Part shown: positions 18,871 to 28,686 of the stretch, one piece after another
How the letters are laid out: every line of letters begins with the position of its first letter
How positions within the stretch are numbered: position 1 is the stretch's first letter
Source: Clostridium beijerinckii
GTDB lineage: Bacteria; Bacillota; Clostridia; Clostridiales; Clostridiaceae
NCBI RefSeq assembly: GCF_036699995.1
Contig: NZ_CP144906.1
Coordinates: 3,421,001-3,485,000 of the forward strand
Length of the DNA: 64,000 nt
Direction of reading: 5' to 3'
The notes under the pieces: generated by a model
The model's input: the letters and a program-made list of their open reading frames with translations, nothing else
Databases searched by the model: none
Told to the model about the DNA's origin: nothing
Translations under genes and position numbers: made by a program

Positions 18871-19048
18871 ATGTATCCCTAATTACAATTAATATAATAA
18901 TATAGTATGAATCACTATTAAATTATGCTCACTAAAAGCCCTATAAAATTAATTTATAAAAACTTTATTTATTAATAATGAAATCCTATTTTTTTATCCA
19001 TTTGACTAGAATACAATCAAAAAAATCCTCTACTATGTATAAACTCCT

Positions 19049-19312
19049 CTATCTATTTTTCATACATTCTTCTATTGCGTAATTTTTATCAAGTGTTATA
19101 ACTCCATTATCCAAGATAAAACAAGGTATCCCTATTCTCTTTTCATCTTTAACATCATCAAATAATGAATTTTCATCACGAATTGCAACAAATTCCTTTA
19201 AAGCTTTTATATCTTCGCAAAAATCTCTATAATCAAAGCTAATATTTTTTTCTCTCAATTCCTCTATAGCCTTTAATGTAGATGGACACACATTACTTCC
19301 ATAAATCTTCAT
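19049..19312 (-). CDS. Glutaredoxin-like protein
   Basis: An 87-residue thioredoxin-fold protein (MKIYGSNVCPSTLKAIEELR, then IGIPCFILDNG with the cis-proline of the fold). The active site reads CPST, with a single N-terminal cysteine, so it is a monothiol variant unless the cysteine in IPCF takes part. The start chosen is the ATG at 19312, which has AAAGGA about 9 bases upstream. Longer in-frame starts lack a ribosome site. It is a single gene with no obvious partner. Confidence 0.8.
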   Translation of the reverse strand: MKIYGSNVCPSTLKAIEELREKNISFDYRDFCEDIKALKEFVAIRDENSLFDDVKDEKRIGIPCFILDNGVITLDKNYAIEECMKNR

Positions 19313-19394
19313 AATAAAACATCCTTTCATTTGTATATTTTGCTTTCTTAAAATATTTTTACTATGGTTCATGATTCTTCATATAGATAAAACA

Positions 19395-19670
19395 ACTATA
19401 ATCTATACTTATGCGTAACCTCACCGAAATGAATAACATACTTTTGTTCCAGTTTCTAGGTAATTCTAATGGGTGATTCTAAGGCTATAAAGTTGCACCC
19501 AAAGTGCTAGCCTCAAAGAACAAGCTTTGAACTAGCACATTTGGAACAACTTATAGCCAAAGAATCAAATCCATCAAAATTACCACTGAAACATTCCACA
19601 AAAGTATATTACTCATTTCTAGTTAGAGGATATTTCATAGTCTAAGTATACTTAATGATTGTGTTATCCA
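19395..19670. repeat. Long palindromic (MITE-like) element, family B, copy 1
   Basis: The centre is CCTCAAAGAACAAGCTTTGA. Arms pair AAAGTGCTAG with CTAGCACATTT, GATTCTAAGGCTATAA with TTATAGCCAAAGAATC, and TTTTGTTCCAG-type outer parts. The same order of blocks is found at 36500 and 53700. It is non-coding. Confidence 0.75.
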
Positions 19671-19902
19671 TAGGGTTCCTCAATCAGAGTCGAACTTTAT
19701 ATAGATATCAGCCAAAATCTAATATTTATTAAGGTAATGGCTAAAGAATCTAATCCCAATACTTCAATAATTATTTTTTTCAAAATAATTATATTTATAC
19801 TTTTTGATACCATAAATCAAATTTGAAATATCAAAAAGCTTGTGAATAATGTCAACTTGTTATTTGACCAATTTAAAACATCAGCTGAATACTATAACTC
19901 TA

Positions 19903-20189
19903 ATTATTAGATGAACATATTTATAACGCTGCTAAAACTTTAAGTTAATATCTTCTCTAGAAATCATAAATATATTTGTGTAGAAAACATTTGAAACTGA
20001 GCTGGTAAAGGTCCTTAGCTGTAGGTTGTTTCATTTTAGCTTGTCACACTGAAAGTGGGAGCATGCTAAAGTGGGTACAACCTACTGCTTAGAACCTTCA
20101 GCGATATTTTCATAGTTTTTCGGAATCAAAATATTTATGATTTCGGTAAGTTACCACATAAACCCGGTTTTAATCAGGTTATCTATATG
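19903..20189. repeat. Long palindromic (MITE-like) element, family A, copy 2
   Basis: Same structure as 16455-16740: TAGAAATCATAAATATATTT on the left, TTAGCTGTAGGTTGTTTCA and its counterpart near the centre, and CAAAATATTTATGATTTCGG on the right. It sits 30 bases from the 3' end of the permease gene. Confidence 0.75.
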
Positions 20190-20221
20190 ATAAACAGCTA
20201 ATTTAGCTTTATTTTAAAAAT

Positions 20222-21472
20222 CTAATTTTTTAATTTCTTCTGAAATTGTGGCATGCTCTTATACATGCTCATTAGGCTCACTACAACCAATAGTATCCAT
20301 CCTATTAATGATGAAAATGCTAATAATATAACTAATATTATAATAAGCAATATTATTGATATTTTTAAAATTATACCATCTATACATTTGAGACTAGCAA
20401 TAAGTCCAAGAAGTGCGTTACATATAAAAAAGGTATTTGCAATTCCCACTGTCCATTCTACAGTAATATAATTGTAGTGAATGAGGACAATAAGTATGCA
20501 ATGAAATATAGTTAATACTAATAAAGCTCTTTTAGGAGATCTTTCTTCCTCTTTCTTTCTTAAAAAAGCAGGAAGCATTCCATTTTCTGCTCTTGCAGCC
20601 ATTTGTCTTGTAACAGCACCTAATATCATGATCAATGTAGCATAACACAATCCTGCTGCTACAATTCCCATAACAATATAAGATAAGTTACCGAATAAAG
20701 GAATAAGAATTAAACTTACATTAATGTCTGCTTCTTTTGTAATAATTTGATTTCCTAAACTGTTCTGCAAAGCAAAAGTAGTCAATAAATATATAAAAAT
20801 AACAGCTGATAAACTTATTTTCATAGCACGCATAAGAGTTTTCTCTGGATTCATGACCTCTTCAACATAACTACCAATTACTTCCCACCCTATAATTGCC
20901 CAAAATAATAGCAAAAGCGTAGAGCCAAGAGTTGTAATTGGTGGCATACCACTAGGAAAAGTTACACTATCCTGTTTTAAAAGATTAAAAACACTGCCTA
21001 TAATAAGAATAAGTCCAGTAAGTGAAGAAAGTATTAAAGTAACCTTTCCCATTGCAGTTATTCCCATTAATAGTACAACTATATTAAGAAATAATAGTAT
21101 AAAAATAACAAGTGTTCTATAATTATTTGCTCCCGGAAACATATTGCAAATAAATCCAGAAGCCGTATACAAAACAGCTACAGGTCCAAAGCAGACAGCT
21201 GCTGTCAAATAATTCGAAGATAATTCTCTAAAATTTTGTCCAAGCTTCTCACCTATTACCACATTCACCCCTTCATTACTCAAAGTTAATATACTCATTT
21301 TTGTAAATATGTAAGCAAATATAATGCCCATAAGCATAGTTATTATCCATGCAATAATAGCTTTATCTCCAATCATATGAATTGCAATAGGTGGTAAGAG
21401 TACAATACCTGAACCTAAAATTGGACCTATCATTAGTCCACTTATAGAAATAGTATTTAGTTTTTTATTCAT
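20222..21472 (-). CDS. APC-superfamily amino acid permease
   Basis: A 416-residue membrane protein with about twelve hydrophobic helices. The first helix carries the APC signature IGPILGSGIVLLPP, the unwound substrate-binding stretch with G-S-G. Helix 6 contains the usual conserved block WAIIGWEVIGSYVEEVMNPE. It imports or exchanges an amino acid; the specificity cannot be told. AAGGAGGGG precedes the ATG. It is monocistronic, with the family A palindrome immediately downstream. Confidence 0.88.
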   Translation of the reverse strand: MNKKLNTISISGLMIGPILGSGIVLLPPIAIHMIGDKAIIAWIITMLMGIIFAYIFTKMSILTLSNEGVNVVIGEKLGQNFRELSSNYLTAAVCFGPVAVLYTASGFICNMFPGANNYRTLVIFILLFLNIVVLLMGITAMGKVTLILSSLTGLILIIGSVFNLLKQDSVTFPSGMPPITTLGSTLLLLFWAIIGWEVIGSYVEEVMNPEKTLMRAMKISLSAVIFIYLLTTFALQNSLGNQIITKEADINVSLILIPLFGNLSYIVMGIVAAGLCYATLIMILGAVTRQMAARAENGMLPAFLRKKEEERSPKRALLVLTIFHCILIVLIHYNYITVEWTVGIANTFFICNALLGLIASLKCIDGIILKISIILLIIILVILLAFSSLIGWILLVVVSLMSMYKSMPQFQKKLKN

Positions 21473-21590
21473 TTTTCCCCTCCTTGATGTTGATTATCTT
21501 ATTATAAGAGGGGTTAATCCATTTGTAAAATTGAAATTTTAAATGCAGCATATCAATAATTTTGATGATTAAAAATTTTCTATCTAATAA

Positions 21591-21637
21591 AACAATCCAA
21601 GTGATCTTAGTTATGCCTAGGATTCACTTGGATTGTT
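21591..21637 (-). terminator. Terminator of the chemoreceptor gene
   Basis: AACAATCCAAGTGATCT (21591-21607) pairs with AGGATTCACTTGGATTGTT (21619-21637), starting 9 bases after the stop. On the minus strand a T-rich stretch follows. Confidence 0.8.
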
Positions 21638-21645
21638 AAATCTAT

Positions 21646-23355
21646 CTATATTTTAAAATTTAAAACTAATTCAGTTAATTTTTCTGCTGTTTCTGCTTGA
21701 TGTTGAGCTACTTTAGCAACCTGTTCTATTGCTTTATTAGTTTCATCTATACCTACTTTAATTTCCTCCGAACTGTTTTTAGTATCTTTCATATTTTCAG
21801 CAATAGTTTGTACAACTTCAGAAATCTCTTCTGTAGATGCATTTAACTCCTGTGACATTGATGCAATATTTTGTGATAAGTCACTAATATATGCAGCATC
21901 ATTTTCATATTTATTTCCTGTCTCAATTAATAAATCATAATCTTTTTTAACATTCTCATTGACAAAATGTAGTACCTCCTTTGAGTTGCCTGATAGATTA
22001 TTAAAGGCAGCTTGAACATTTGAAACTACATTTTGAATATTCTTAACATAATCTGCTGATTGCTCAGCAAGTATCCTTACTTCATTTGCAACTACCGCAA
22101 ATCCCTTTCCTTGTTCTCCAGCTCTTGCAGCTTCAATATTTGCATTCAAGGCTAATAAATTTGTCTGTTCTGCTATTGATGCTATTGATTGTGCAATTAT
22201 ACCTATTTCACTAACTACTTTTCCTTGCTCTATTGCATTAAGTATATTATTTTGCTTTTCTTCATACAATTCATCTGTAGCTTTCATAGAGCTAATTCCA
22301 GTTTCCTTTACTTCAGTAGCTCTTTCCTTAATTTCGATAGACTGATGACTACTTTCAGTTGAATTCGAAGCCAGCTGAGTTATTCCAGAATTAACTTCTT
22401 CCATTGTTGAAGCTAACTCCTCTGTAATTGAATTTATACCTTGTATATTTTCTACTATTCCAGATGTATTCTTATCTATGCTTTCAAAATTGCTTGATAA
22501 TTCTTCTAATGTAGCAGATAATTCTTCACTAGATGCTGTTACGCCCTGAGCCTGAATCACAATATTTTCAATCACTGATTTGATTTTTTCTTTTGCATTA
22601 TTTAATGCTCTAATTAACAATCCTAATTCATCATTATTTTCACTTTCTATTGAGTATGTTAAATCTCCATTTCCTAAAGCTTCTGCAAATAATAAAACTT
22701 TTTTAATTATCATAGATATATATATTGATAATCCTGTCCCTATGGCAATAGCCAAAATAATCCCCACTATTAGAATTGCATGCATTATATTAGTTGTTTT
22801 GCGATAATTTTCTTTTGCACTGCTATAAGCTTCATCTGCTTGTTTTTGGTTTATTTCAACCAAGTTATCAAGATGTTTTGATATAATTTCTGTAGTTTGG
22901 TTAATTTCAGATAATTTAATTTTTGCTTCTGAATAATTCCCATTTTTAAGTAACTCAAAAAGATTGTCTTTTTCAGTTGCAAACTTATCTCCTAAAATAG
23001 AATTAAGATCATCAAACTCTTTCTTCTCATCATTTGACATGCTGCTATTACCAAAAGCTTCAACTACAGCTGAATTTTTAGTTTTGATTTGATCAAGTTG
23101 TTGTAGCGCTGTTTGTACCTTGGAATTATCCTGTTCTAGAACTACATCATTAACAATTTTAATTTCAATTAAAAAGTTCTCTTTAACCGAATGTATTTCA
23201 TCAATACTTTTTAAATCATCAGAATATATTTGTTCTATACTGCTCTCAGTATTTGATAGACCAAACTTTCCGAAGAAACCAGTTATACCAATTAGTATAA
23301 CCATACTCATAAAGCCAATTAATAATTTTGTTTTTATGGATACATTCTTTATCAT
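21646..23355 (-). CDS. Methyl-accepting chemotaxis protein
   Basis: A 569-residue receptor. Helix 1 lies at about 9-31. A four-helix-bundle type ligand domain (about 35-185) begins with [20 protein letters not shown]. Helix 2 is at about 190-215 and a HAMP segment at about 216-270. The signalling hairpin tip [20 protein letters not shown] is near residue 400. There is no C-terminal pentapeptide for adaptation enzymes. It senses a small molecule and controls CheA; the ligand is unknown. Confidence 0.92.
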   Translation of the reverse strand: MIKNVSIKTKLLIGFMSMVILIGITGFFGKFGLSNTESSIEQIYSDDLKSIDEIHSVKENFLIEIKIVNDVVLEQDNSKVQTALQQLDQIKTKNSAVVEAFGNSSMSNDEKKEFDDLNSILGDKFATEKDNLFELLKNGNYSEAKIKLSEINQTTEIISKHLDNLVEINQKQADEAYSSAKENYRKTTNIMHAILIVGIILAIAIGTGLSIYISMIIKKVLLFAEALGNGDLTYSIESENNDELGLLIRALNNAKEKIKSVIENIVIQAQGVTASSEELSATLEELSSNFESIDKNTSGIVENIQGINSITEELASTMEEVNSGITQLASNSTESSHQSIEIKERATEVKETGISSMKATDELYEEKQNNILNAIEQGKVVSEIGIIAQSIASIAEQTNLLALNANIEAARAGEQGKGFAVVANEVRILAEQSADYVKNIQNVVSNVQAAFNNLSGNSKEVLHFVNENVKKDYDLLIETGNKYENDAAYISDLSQNIASMSQELNASTEEISEVVQTIAENMKDTKNSSEEIKVGIDETNKAIEQVAKVAQHQAETAEKLTELVLNFKI

Positions 23356-23660
23356 CAGTATACCATCTCCCTTTATAATAAAATTTTAAAGTTTATAATA
23401 ATTTGCAGCTTATTTCAAACCTTTACTAAATTATATTTTATCAAAAATTGTTAAAATATAATAGCATTTCGACATAAATTTTTCTAGTTATGACAATTTT
23501 ATATTTTTTTATTTATATAAATTTTATTATCATGCTGCTAATTTAGATTATAAATATTTAGTTTTTAACCATATATACCTATACATTTCCTTTTTACACA
23601 AAGTGTGCATCATAGAGTGTCGTTATACAATGTTTTATTTTTTTCCAATTAAATTAAATA

Positions 23661-23688
23661 GGCTAGTTATTCATTTGCATAACTAACC
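23661..23688. terminator. Orphan terminator hairpin
   Basis: GGCTAGTTAT pairs with ATAACTAACC (one G-T pair) with an 8-base loop, and T-rich DNA flanks both sides. The only minus-strand frame ending nearby is a 31-codon relic (stop at 23754), so the hairpin may be the surviving terminator of a decayed gene. Confidence 0.5.
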
Positions 23689-23928
23689 TTAAAATTTTAC
23701 TCATTTATAGAATTTATATTAATCCACTCTCCAAATTTTGTTAGCGTGTTTTTTTATTTTGAAGGAGTGAAAGCTTCTATAACAGCAGTTTCCTTATCTT
23801 CTGTTATTGCTCCTCCACATCTTTTTTTAATGCATATCTCTTGTTCGGTTTAATTATAGGAAATTATTGTTACAGTTCTGTAACAGAGATTTATCAATAA
23901 TGTTACAAATTTACGAATCTTTATCATA

Positions 23929-23997
23929 TTATATAAATATTACATTCATAGCCTTCTGAACAACATTTTCTACAGTAAAGCCAAATTTCTCAAAAAC
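23929..23997 (-). pseudogene. Relic of a transketolase C-terminus
   Basis: The minus strand encodes VFEKFGFTVENVVQKAMNV followed by a stop, matching the usual end of bacterial transketolases (…FGxTxENVVxKA…). An in-frame TAA precedes it directly and no transketolase sequence is seen upstream. Only this last stretch of about 22 codons survives. Confidence 0.55.
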
Positions 23998-24136
23998 TTA
24001 AATTTGCTTCATTCTCTTTTTAAAATGCATCTATTTACTGCACCTTTTTATATTGTTATCTTTTTTATTGGTTCATTTTTAAATTATTTTATGTTTTAAT
24101 TTATGGCTATGTTTAAGAATAATATTATATTATTTT

Positions 24137-24163
24137 TAAGGGAACTTTTTATAGGTTCCCTTA
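24137..24163 (-). terminator. Terminator of the DUF2691 gene
   Basis: TAAGGGAAC (24137-24145) pairs with GTTCCCTTA (24155-24163) around a 9-base loop. It lies 35 bases past the stop and is T-rich on both sides. Confidence 0.7.
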
Positions 24164-24197
24164 ATTTACATTTTAAGAATTTTCTTCATTAATACAT

Positions 24198-24671
24198 TTA
24201 CTCAATATAATATTTATGTGCCATTAAATCTTCTTCGCTGATACACTTAACATCTTTATAACTCCTTGATAGAGCATACTTATACATATCCGATACTAAT
24301 TGGCTATCTTTACACCAAAACATAACATATGAGCAGTCATATACTGCAAGTATAATCTGACAATCACTATCTAAAAACTCTTCATATTTCGATACTTCCT
24401 TAATAATTCCGTCTTTTAAAAAAGCCCTCAAAGTCAGAAATACCATATAATAAGTATTATTTTTTGAACTTTCAAATAGTCGCTCCCCAGATAGTATTCT
24501 ATCATCATCATCAAATAAGAACGCATTTGTAAATTCATTATCGTGTAGTAGGTGTATTTCATCATTATCAACTAACCATTGATAATAATTAGTTGGCAAG
24601 GGTTGTAATATATCAGATAGATAATTTCCGTATTCATTTGGAATTTCAAATCTTACTCCCATATTTTTCAT
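24198..24671 (-). CDS. DUF2691 family protein
   Basis: A 157-residue soluble protein. The start MKNMGVRFEIPNEYGNYL matches the characteristic opening of DUF2691 proteins of Firmicutes (IPNEYG). The rest contains WLVDNDEIHLL, an acidic DDDD stretch and an aromatic-rich C-terminal half. The function of the family is unknown. The ATG at 24671 lies 8 bases after GGAGG. The gene stands alone next to an insertion sequence relic. Confidence 0.7.
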   Translation of the reverse strand: MKNMGVRFEIPNEYGNYLSDILQPLPTNYYQWLVDNDEIHLLHDNEFTNAFLFDDDDRILSGERLFESSKNNTYYMVFLTLRAFLKDGIIKEVSKYEEFLDSDCQIILAVYDCSYVMFWCKDSQLVSDMYKYALSRSYKDVKCISEEDLMAHKYYIE

Positions 24672-24716
24672 TTAGTTATCCTCCAAACTTATTGGTAAAT
24701 ATTCATTTTATATAGG

Positions 24717-25481
24717 TTATACATAAGTTGCTTCTCTTACACTAAAATCTCTTAATTTTGTATCAGTATGAGAAGTATGAGATTGCACTAATAAATTTTT
24801 GCTCTTAATGGTGTCTTTTTCTGTATTAAAGACTTCTAATCACTTAAACCAATACATATAGTTAGCAAGATATTTGGTTGCAACACCGTTAAACCTATCC
24901 ATCAATTTCTTTAGTTTGCTATGGAAAGCGTTAATGTACTGTATATACTATATTCCTTCGTTATTGTTTATCACTCTTGATTTGTTGAAGTTCTATACCT
25001 AAGTTTTGTGCAAATTAAATGTAACTCTTGTGTAAGTAATTACAAAGTATGGCTTCTTCATCAATTCTATCTCTAAAGAGTGTTTCTAAATCAGTATGTT
25101 TCATTCTTCCTTTGCATATAAGTTCCGTAATGAGGTTTCCTGTTCTATCCACAGCACAAATTACACTCACTTGTTCCTTTGATATTCCTCTTTTTTCTTT
25201 TTTCATCTTTATTGCTATAAATACCCTTAACGCCTTTGAATGGGCTTTTCGTGGCATTGTAAAAGTGGTACTTTTCTTATGGTCACCCTTAAAAGACTCT
25301 CTAAAAAAAGCCTCGTCAACTTCTATGACACCACCTACACTTCAAATTCCCATATATGCTCTTAAAGCGTCTAAAATCTTATACACCCAATAGAATGATG
25401 TAGGTATGCTTATTCCAACTTCTTTGGCACATTCTTTTAATTAAACTATTCTCTTTACTAAACCTTCTTTCATTTGCAGAG
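24717..25481 (-). pseudogene. Degenerate IS1595-family (ISXO2-like) transposase
   Basis: Reading the minus strand through several in-frame stops gives, in order, the helical segment KEVGISIPTSFYWVYKILDA, the DDE-region start VIEVDEAFFRESFKGDHKKS, the block RKAHSKALRVFIAIKMKK with CAVDRTGNLI, and the end HSKLKKLMDRFNGVATKYLA, then YMYWFK and LEVFNTEKDTIKS. At least four internal stops interrupt it, and the N-terminal zinc-ribbon part is missing beyond 25481, where a terminator hairpin begins. A short piece of a related transposase lies at 36975-37145. Confidence 0.85.
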
Positions 25482-25491
25482 TAATAGAAAT

Positions 25492-25530
25492 AATAGAACC
25501 ATGAGTTATTTTTTGTCTCATGGTTCTATT
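25492..25530. terminator. Terminator downstream of deoC
   Basis: AATAGAACCATGAG (25492-25505) pairs perfectly with CTCATGGTTCTATT (25517-25530). It lies 48 bases past the deoC stop and marks the end of the nucleoside operon and the start of the transposase relic. Confidence 0.7.
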
Positions 25531-25577
25531 TAACTACTAGATATAATTTATCTTTTCTTTAGATTATAGCCTAAAAA

Positions 25578-26228
25578 TTATTTGCTCTCATTAACAATGG
25601 CAATACTGTTACTTGAGCCTATTCTGCTTGCTCCTGCATTTATCATATCCATAGCTGCTTTGAAGTCTCTAACTCCACCTGATGCCTTTACACCTAAATC
25701 TGGTCCAACAGTTTTTCTCATCAATGCTATATCTTCTTTAGTTGCTCCAGCAGTAGAAAATCCTGTTGATGTCTTAACAAAATCAGACTTAGCTTCTTTA
25801 GCTATCTCACAAACTTTAACTTTTTCTTCATCAGTTAATAAACATGTTTCAATAATAACTTTAACTAACGCTTTTCCTTTGGCTGCATTTACTACAGCTT
25901 CTATATCTTCTTTAAGTAAACTATAATTTTTATCTTTTAATGCCCCAACATTTATAACCATATCTATTTCGCTCGCACCATTTTCAATAGCTTGAGATGT
26001 TTCAAATGCTTTCGCTTCCTTTGTCATAGCTCCAAGTGGAAATCCTACTACAACACAAGTTTTTACTTCACTTCCTGCAAGTTCAGTACTTACTAATTTT
26101 GCATAACATCCATTTACACAAACTGAAGCAAAATTGTATTCTTTAGCTTCTCTGCATAATCTTTTTACATCCTCTACTGTCGCTTCTGGTTTTAATATTG
26201 TATGATCTATATATTTAGCAATATTCAT
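25578..26228 (-). CDS. deoC: Deoxyribose-phosphate aldolase
   Basis: A 216-residue class I aldolase that splits 2-deoxyribose 5-phosphate into glyceraldehyde 3-phosphate and acetaldehyde. Motifs: the start [16 protein letters not shown], the Schiff-base lysine in [14 protein letters not shown] (around residue 150) and the second active-site lysine in [10 protein letters not shown]. It is the last gene of the nucleoside locus, separated from the permease gene upstream by 456 bases of repeats. AAGGAG precedes the ATG. It completes the catabolic route that starts with the phosphorylases and DeoB encoded upstream. Confidence 0.97.
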   Translation of the reverse strand: MNIAKYIDHTILKPEATVEDVKRLCREAKEYNFASVCVNGCYAKLVSTELAGSEVKTCVVVGFPLGAMTKEAKAFETSQAIENGASEIDMVINVGALKDKNYSLLKEDIEAVVNAAKGKALVKVIIETCLLTDEEKVKVCEIAKEAKSDFVKTSTGFSTAGATKEDIALMRKTVGPDLGVKASGGVRDFKAAMDMINAGASRIGSSNSIAIVNESK

Positions 26229-26270
26229 ATTTCATTACTCCTTAAATTTATTTTATAACTATATATTTTA

Positions 26271-26375
26271 CAATTCATAATTCACAATTCACAATGCACG
26301 ATGCACAATGAACAATGCACATTTCGTAATTCACAATTACGAATGAAATTCTTGTAATATTATTCGAATTATAAC
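26271..26375. repeat. Heptamer-type (ATTCACA-like) repeat with conserved tail, copy 2
   Basis: Units AATTCACA, ATGCACG, ATGCACA and ATGAACA run in series and are followed by the tail AATTACGAATGAAATTCTTG with TATTCGAATTATAACATG. The order is the same as at 1692-1775, and this copy has more units. Confidence 0.6.
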
Positions 26376-26449
26376 ATGCAGTTTATGGTTTAGATTGATT
26401 AAATAACAAGTTGATACTAGTGACAAATTACAGGTGACAAGTGATTCAC

Positions 26450-26660
26450 TTATCACTTACTCAACGAACGTATCTGAGTCGAGTTTCCGCTAACGGTTGG
26501 TTCAATTAACGCTTGTGAAGTGAGAATCCAAAATTTTCTTTTGGGTTGTCGAACTTCCTCAGCGAATGTAATGAGTCGAGCTTCCCTAGGAAATTGGGAG
26601 CAAGCATTAGTGGTGCAACCTGCAATTTAGAACTTTCAGCGAAATTTTCGCAGTCCTGTG
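26450..26660. repeat. Degenerate repeat region between the permease gene and deoC
   Basis: Two related blocks, ACTCAACGAACGTATCTGAG plus TCGAGTTTCCGC, and TCCTCAGCGAATGTAATGAG plus TCGAGCTTCCC, lie about 100 bp apart. The right end (GTGGTGCAACCTGCAATTTAG, split here, then AACTTTCAGCGAAATTTTCG) is a diverged form of the right arm of palindrome family A. No gene is visible. Confidence 0.5.
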
Positions 26661-26684
26661 AAATAACAATCTTTCTTCTTTCTA

Positions 26685-27569
26685 TTAACGAGTACCTTTT
26701 TCGTATGGAACTCCATCAGCTTTTGGTGCAACTGATTTTCCTACAAAAAGAATTAATACTACAATTGTTAGAATGTATGGTAGCATTGCAAGTATTTGCG
26801 AAGGAATAGCAAAGTTTCCGCCTCCTAATACAACTGTTAATGCTTGAGCAAATCCAAATAATAAGCAAGCTCCGTATGCGCCATGTGGAGTCCATTTGCC
26901 AAAAATAACTGCTGCTAATGCAATAAAGCCTTGACCGCTAATTGCTGTTGGAGTAAATTGCGCTATTATTGCAAGTGTCATAGATGCTCCACCAAACCCT
27001 GCAAGTATTCCAGAAATCATAACACACACGTAACGAGTTGCAGTTACACTTATTCCAAGAGTATCTGCAGCTGCTGGATGCTCTCCTACAGCACGAATAC
27101 GTAATCCCCATTTAGTTTTATATAAAATAAACCAAATAACTACTGTAATTAAAATCGCTATAAAAACTGTAATATCTACGCCAAATACTTTAGGTAATTT
27201 AGTAGCTACTGGTTTAGTCATAGTAGCTCCTTCAAATAATAATCTACATGTAAATAAAGAGAAACCTGCACCCAATAAATTTATAGCAATACCTGATATT
27301 GTCTGATCCGCATTGAATGTTATAGATGCAACTGCATGCAATAAAGCCATTATTCCACCTGCAATTCCTGCAGCTAAAAATCCAAGCCATGCATTTCCAG
27401 AATAATATCCTACTGCCGCACCAGTAAATGCACCTATAGTCATCATACCTTCAATTCCGATATTTACAACTCCAGAACGTTCAGAAACAACTCCTCCTAA
27501 TGCTCCAAATATTAACGGTGCTGAGTACATTAGTGTAATACCTATTAATAGTGCAATACTATTTAACAT
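26685..27569 (-). CDS. Nucleoside ABC transporter permease (NupQ-like)
   Basis: A 294-residue inner-membrane permease with eight or more helices, of the branched-chain-amino-acid/ribose permease type. Marks: IGIEGMMTIGAFTGAAVGYY, GAGFSLFTCRLLF, and the coupling-type stretch RAVGEHPAAADTLGISV. The start chosen is the ATG at 27569, 6 bases after AGAGGTG; the in-frame GTG at 27578 overlaps the ribosome site. It overlaps the upstream permease gene by 11 bases. With its neighbours it forms an importer like NupNOPQ of B. subtilis, which takes up nucleosides. Confidence 0.92.
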   Translation of the reverse strand: MLNSIALLIGITLMYSAPLIFGALGGVVSERSGVVNIGIEGMMTIGAFTGAAVGYYSGNAWLGFLAAGIAGGIMALLHAVASITFNADQTISGIAINLLGAGFSLFTCRLLFEGATMTKPVATKLPKVFGVDITVFIAILITVVIWFILYKTKWGLRIRAVGEHPAAADTLGISVTATRYVCVMISGILAGFGGASMTLAIIAQFTPTAISGQGFIALAAVIFGKWTPHGAYGACLLFGFAQALTVVLGGGNFAIPSQILAMLPYILTIVVLILFVGKSVAPKADGVPYEKGTR

Positions 27570-28686
27570 TCTTTTCACCTCTCTTTAAAAGTCTGTCAGC
27601 TAAAGCAGGTACGATCTTAGTTAATGCTACGAAAAATACAATAGTACCTATCATTATATTTATTATTTCTGATGGTGCACCTATAGCAGATTGTACAGAT
27701 TGACCTCCATATAATAATCCACCATATAATAATCCTCCAAATATACATCCAATAGGTGAACTTCCTGCAATTAATGCAACTGATAATCCGTTAAATCCGT
27801 TATTTTCAAAAGCAGCCATAGTTGATAACTTATGAGGTGCTGTGCCTGTAATAGCTAGTGCTCCAGCAAGACCTGATAATGCACCTGCAATTACCATTGA
27901 TTGAATTATATTACGATTAACATTTATTCCAGCAAATTCTGCTGCATCTTTATTTAATCCAACTGCACGTAATTCATAACCTTTTGCCGATTTATATAAT
28001 AAAATCGATATAACTACAGCCATTATAATAGCAATGATGATTCCAATATTAACATCTGTTTTTAGCAACACTTCTGATAACCATTTGTGATGAGAAAGAA
28101 ATTCCATTCCAGCATCAGAAGTCTTCCAATTACCAAGTATAGTAGTAAATCCAGATTCATTAATCATATAAGTACTTGTTGAATCTGGTTGGTGAAATAC
28201 ATCTGTTGATACAACGAAATTAGATAAATATAATGCAATCCAATTCAGCATTATACTGGTTATAACTTCATGTATTCCGAATTTCGCCTTAAGAATTCCG
28301 ACAATTCCGCCAAACACTGCTCCAGCAGCTACACCAGCTAAAATTACTAAAGGAATTTGTAATACTGCTGGCAAATTTAATTTGATTCCAACTATAGTTG
28401 ATGCAATTGTACCTACTATATACTGACCTTCTGCTCCAATATTAAATAATCCTGTTTTGAAAGCAAATGCAACACTTAAACCAGTTAAAATAATAGGAGT
28501 GGCCTTAATAATTGTATTAGATATATATTTAGGTTTTGAAAAAATACCTCCAAAAAGTGCACTAAAAGCATCTATAGGATTATAGCCAGCAACACCTAGT
28601 ACTATTGATGCAACAATAAATCCAAAAAATATTGCAATGAATGTTGAAGTAACTGGTTTTTTAAGAATTTTTACTACTATCTTCAC
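27559..28686 (-). CDS. Nucleoside ABC transporter permease (NupP-like)
   Basis: A 375-residue permease with about ten hydrophobic segments. Marks: FKTGLFNIGAEGQYIVGTI, GIHEVITSIMLNWIALYLSN and RAVGLNKDAAEFAGINV, the equivalent of the coupling loop in its partner. It begins with GTG (at 28686) after GGGAGG, and its first 26 bases overlap the end of the ATPase gene, indicating translational coupling. Confidence 0.92.
   Translation of the reverse strand: MKIVVKILKKPVTSTFIAIFFGFIVASIVLGVAGYNPIDAFSALFGGIFSKPKYISNTIIKATPIILTGLSVAFAFKTGLFNIGAEGQYIVGTIASTIVGIKLNLPAVLQIPLVILAGVAAGAVFGGIVGILKAKFGIHEVITSIMLNWIALYLSNFVVSTDVFHQPDSTSTYMINESGFTTILGNWKTSDAGMEFLSHHKWLSEVLLKTDVNIGIIIAIIMAVVISILLYKSAKGYELRAVGLNKDAAEFAGINVNRNIIQSMVIAGALSGLAGALAITGTAPHKLSTMAAFENNGFNGLSVALIAGSSPIGCIFGGLLYGGLLYGGQSVQSAIGAPSEIINIMIGTIVFFVALTKIVPALADRLLKRGEKNVK

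Noticed and set aside
19680..19700. tRNA T-arm-like sequence (GTTCGACTC on the minus strand), also at 36772 and 26580
   Set aside because: No acceptor, D or anticodon arms can be drawn around it; it is part of a dispersed repeat.
23754..23849. Minus-strand open frame of 31 codons (contains CGGAITEDKETAVIEAFTPS)
   Set aside because: It has no start codon or ribosome site and no recognised family; probably a relic, so it is mentioned only in the finding on gene decay.
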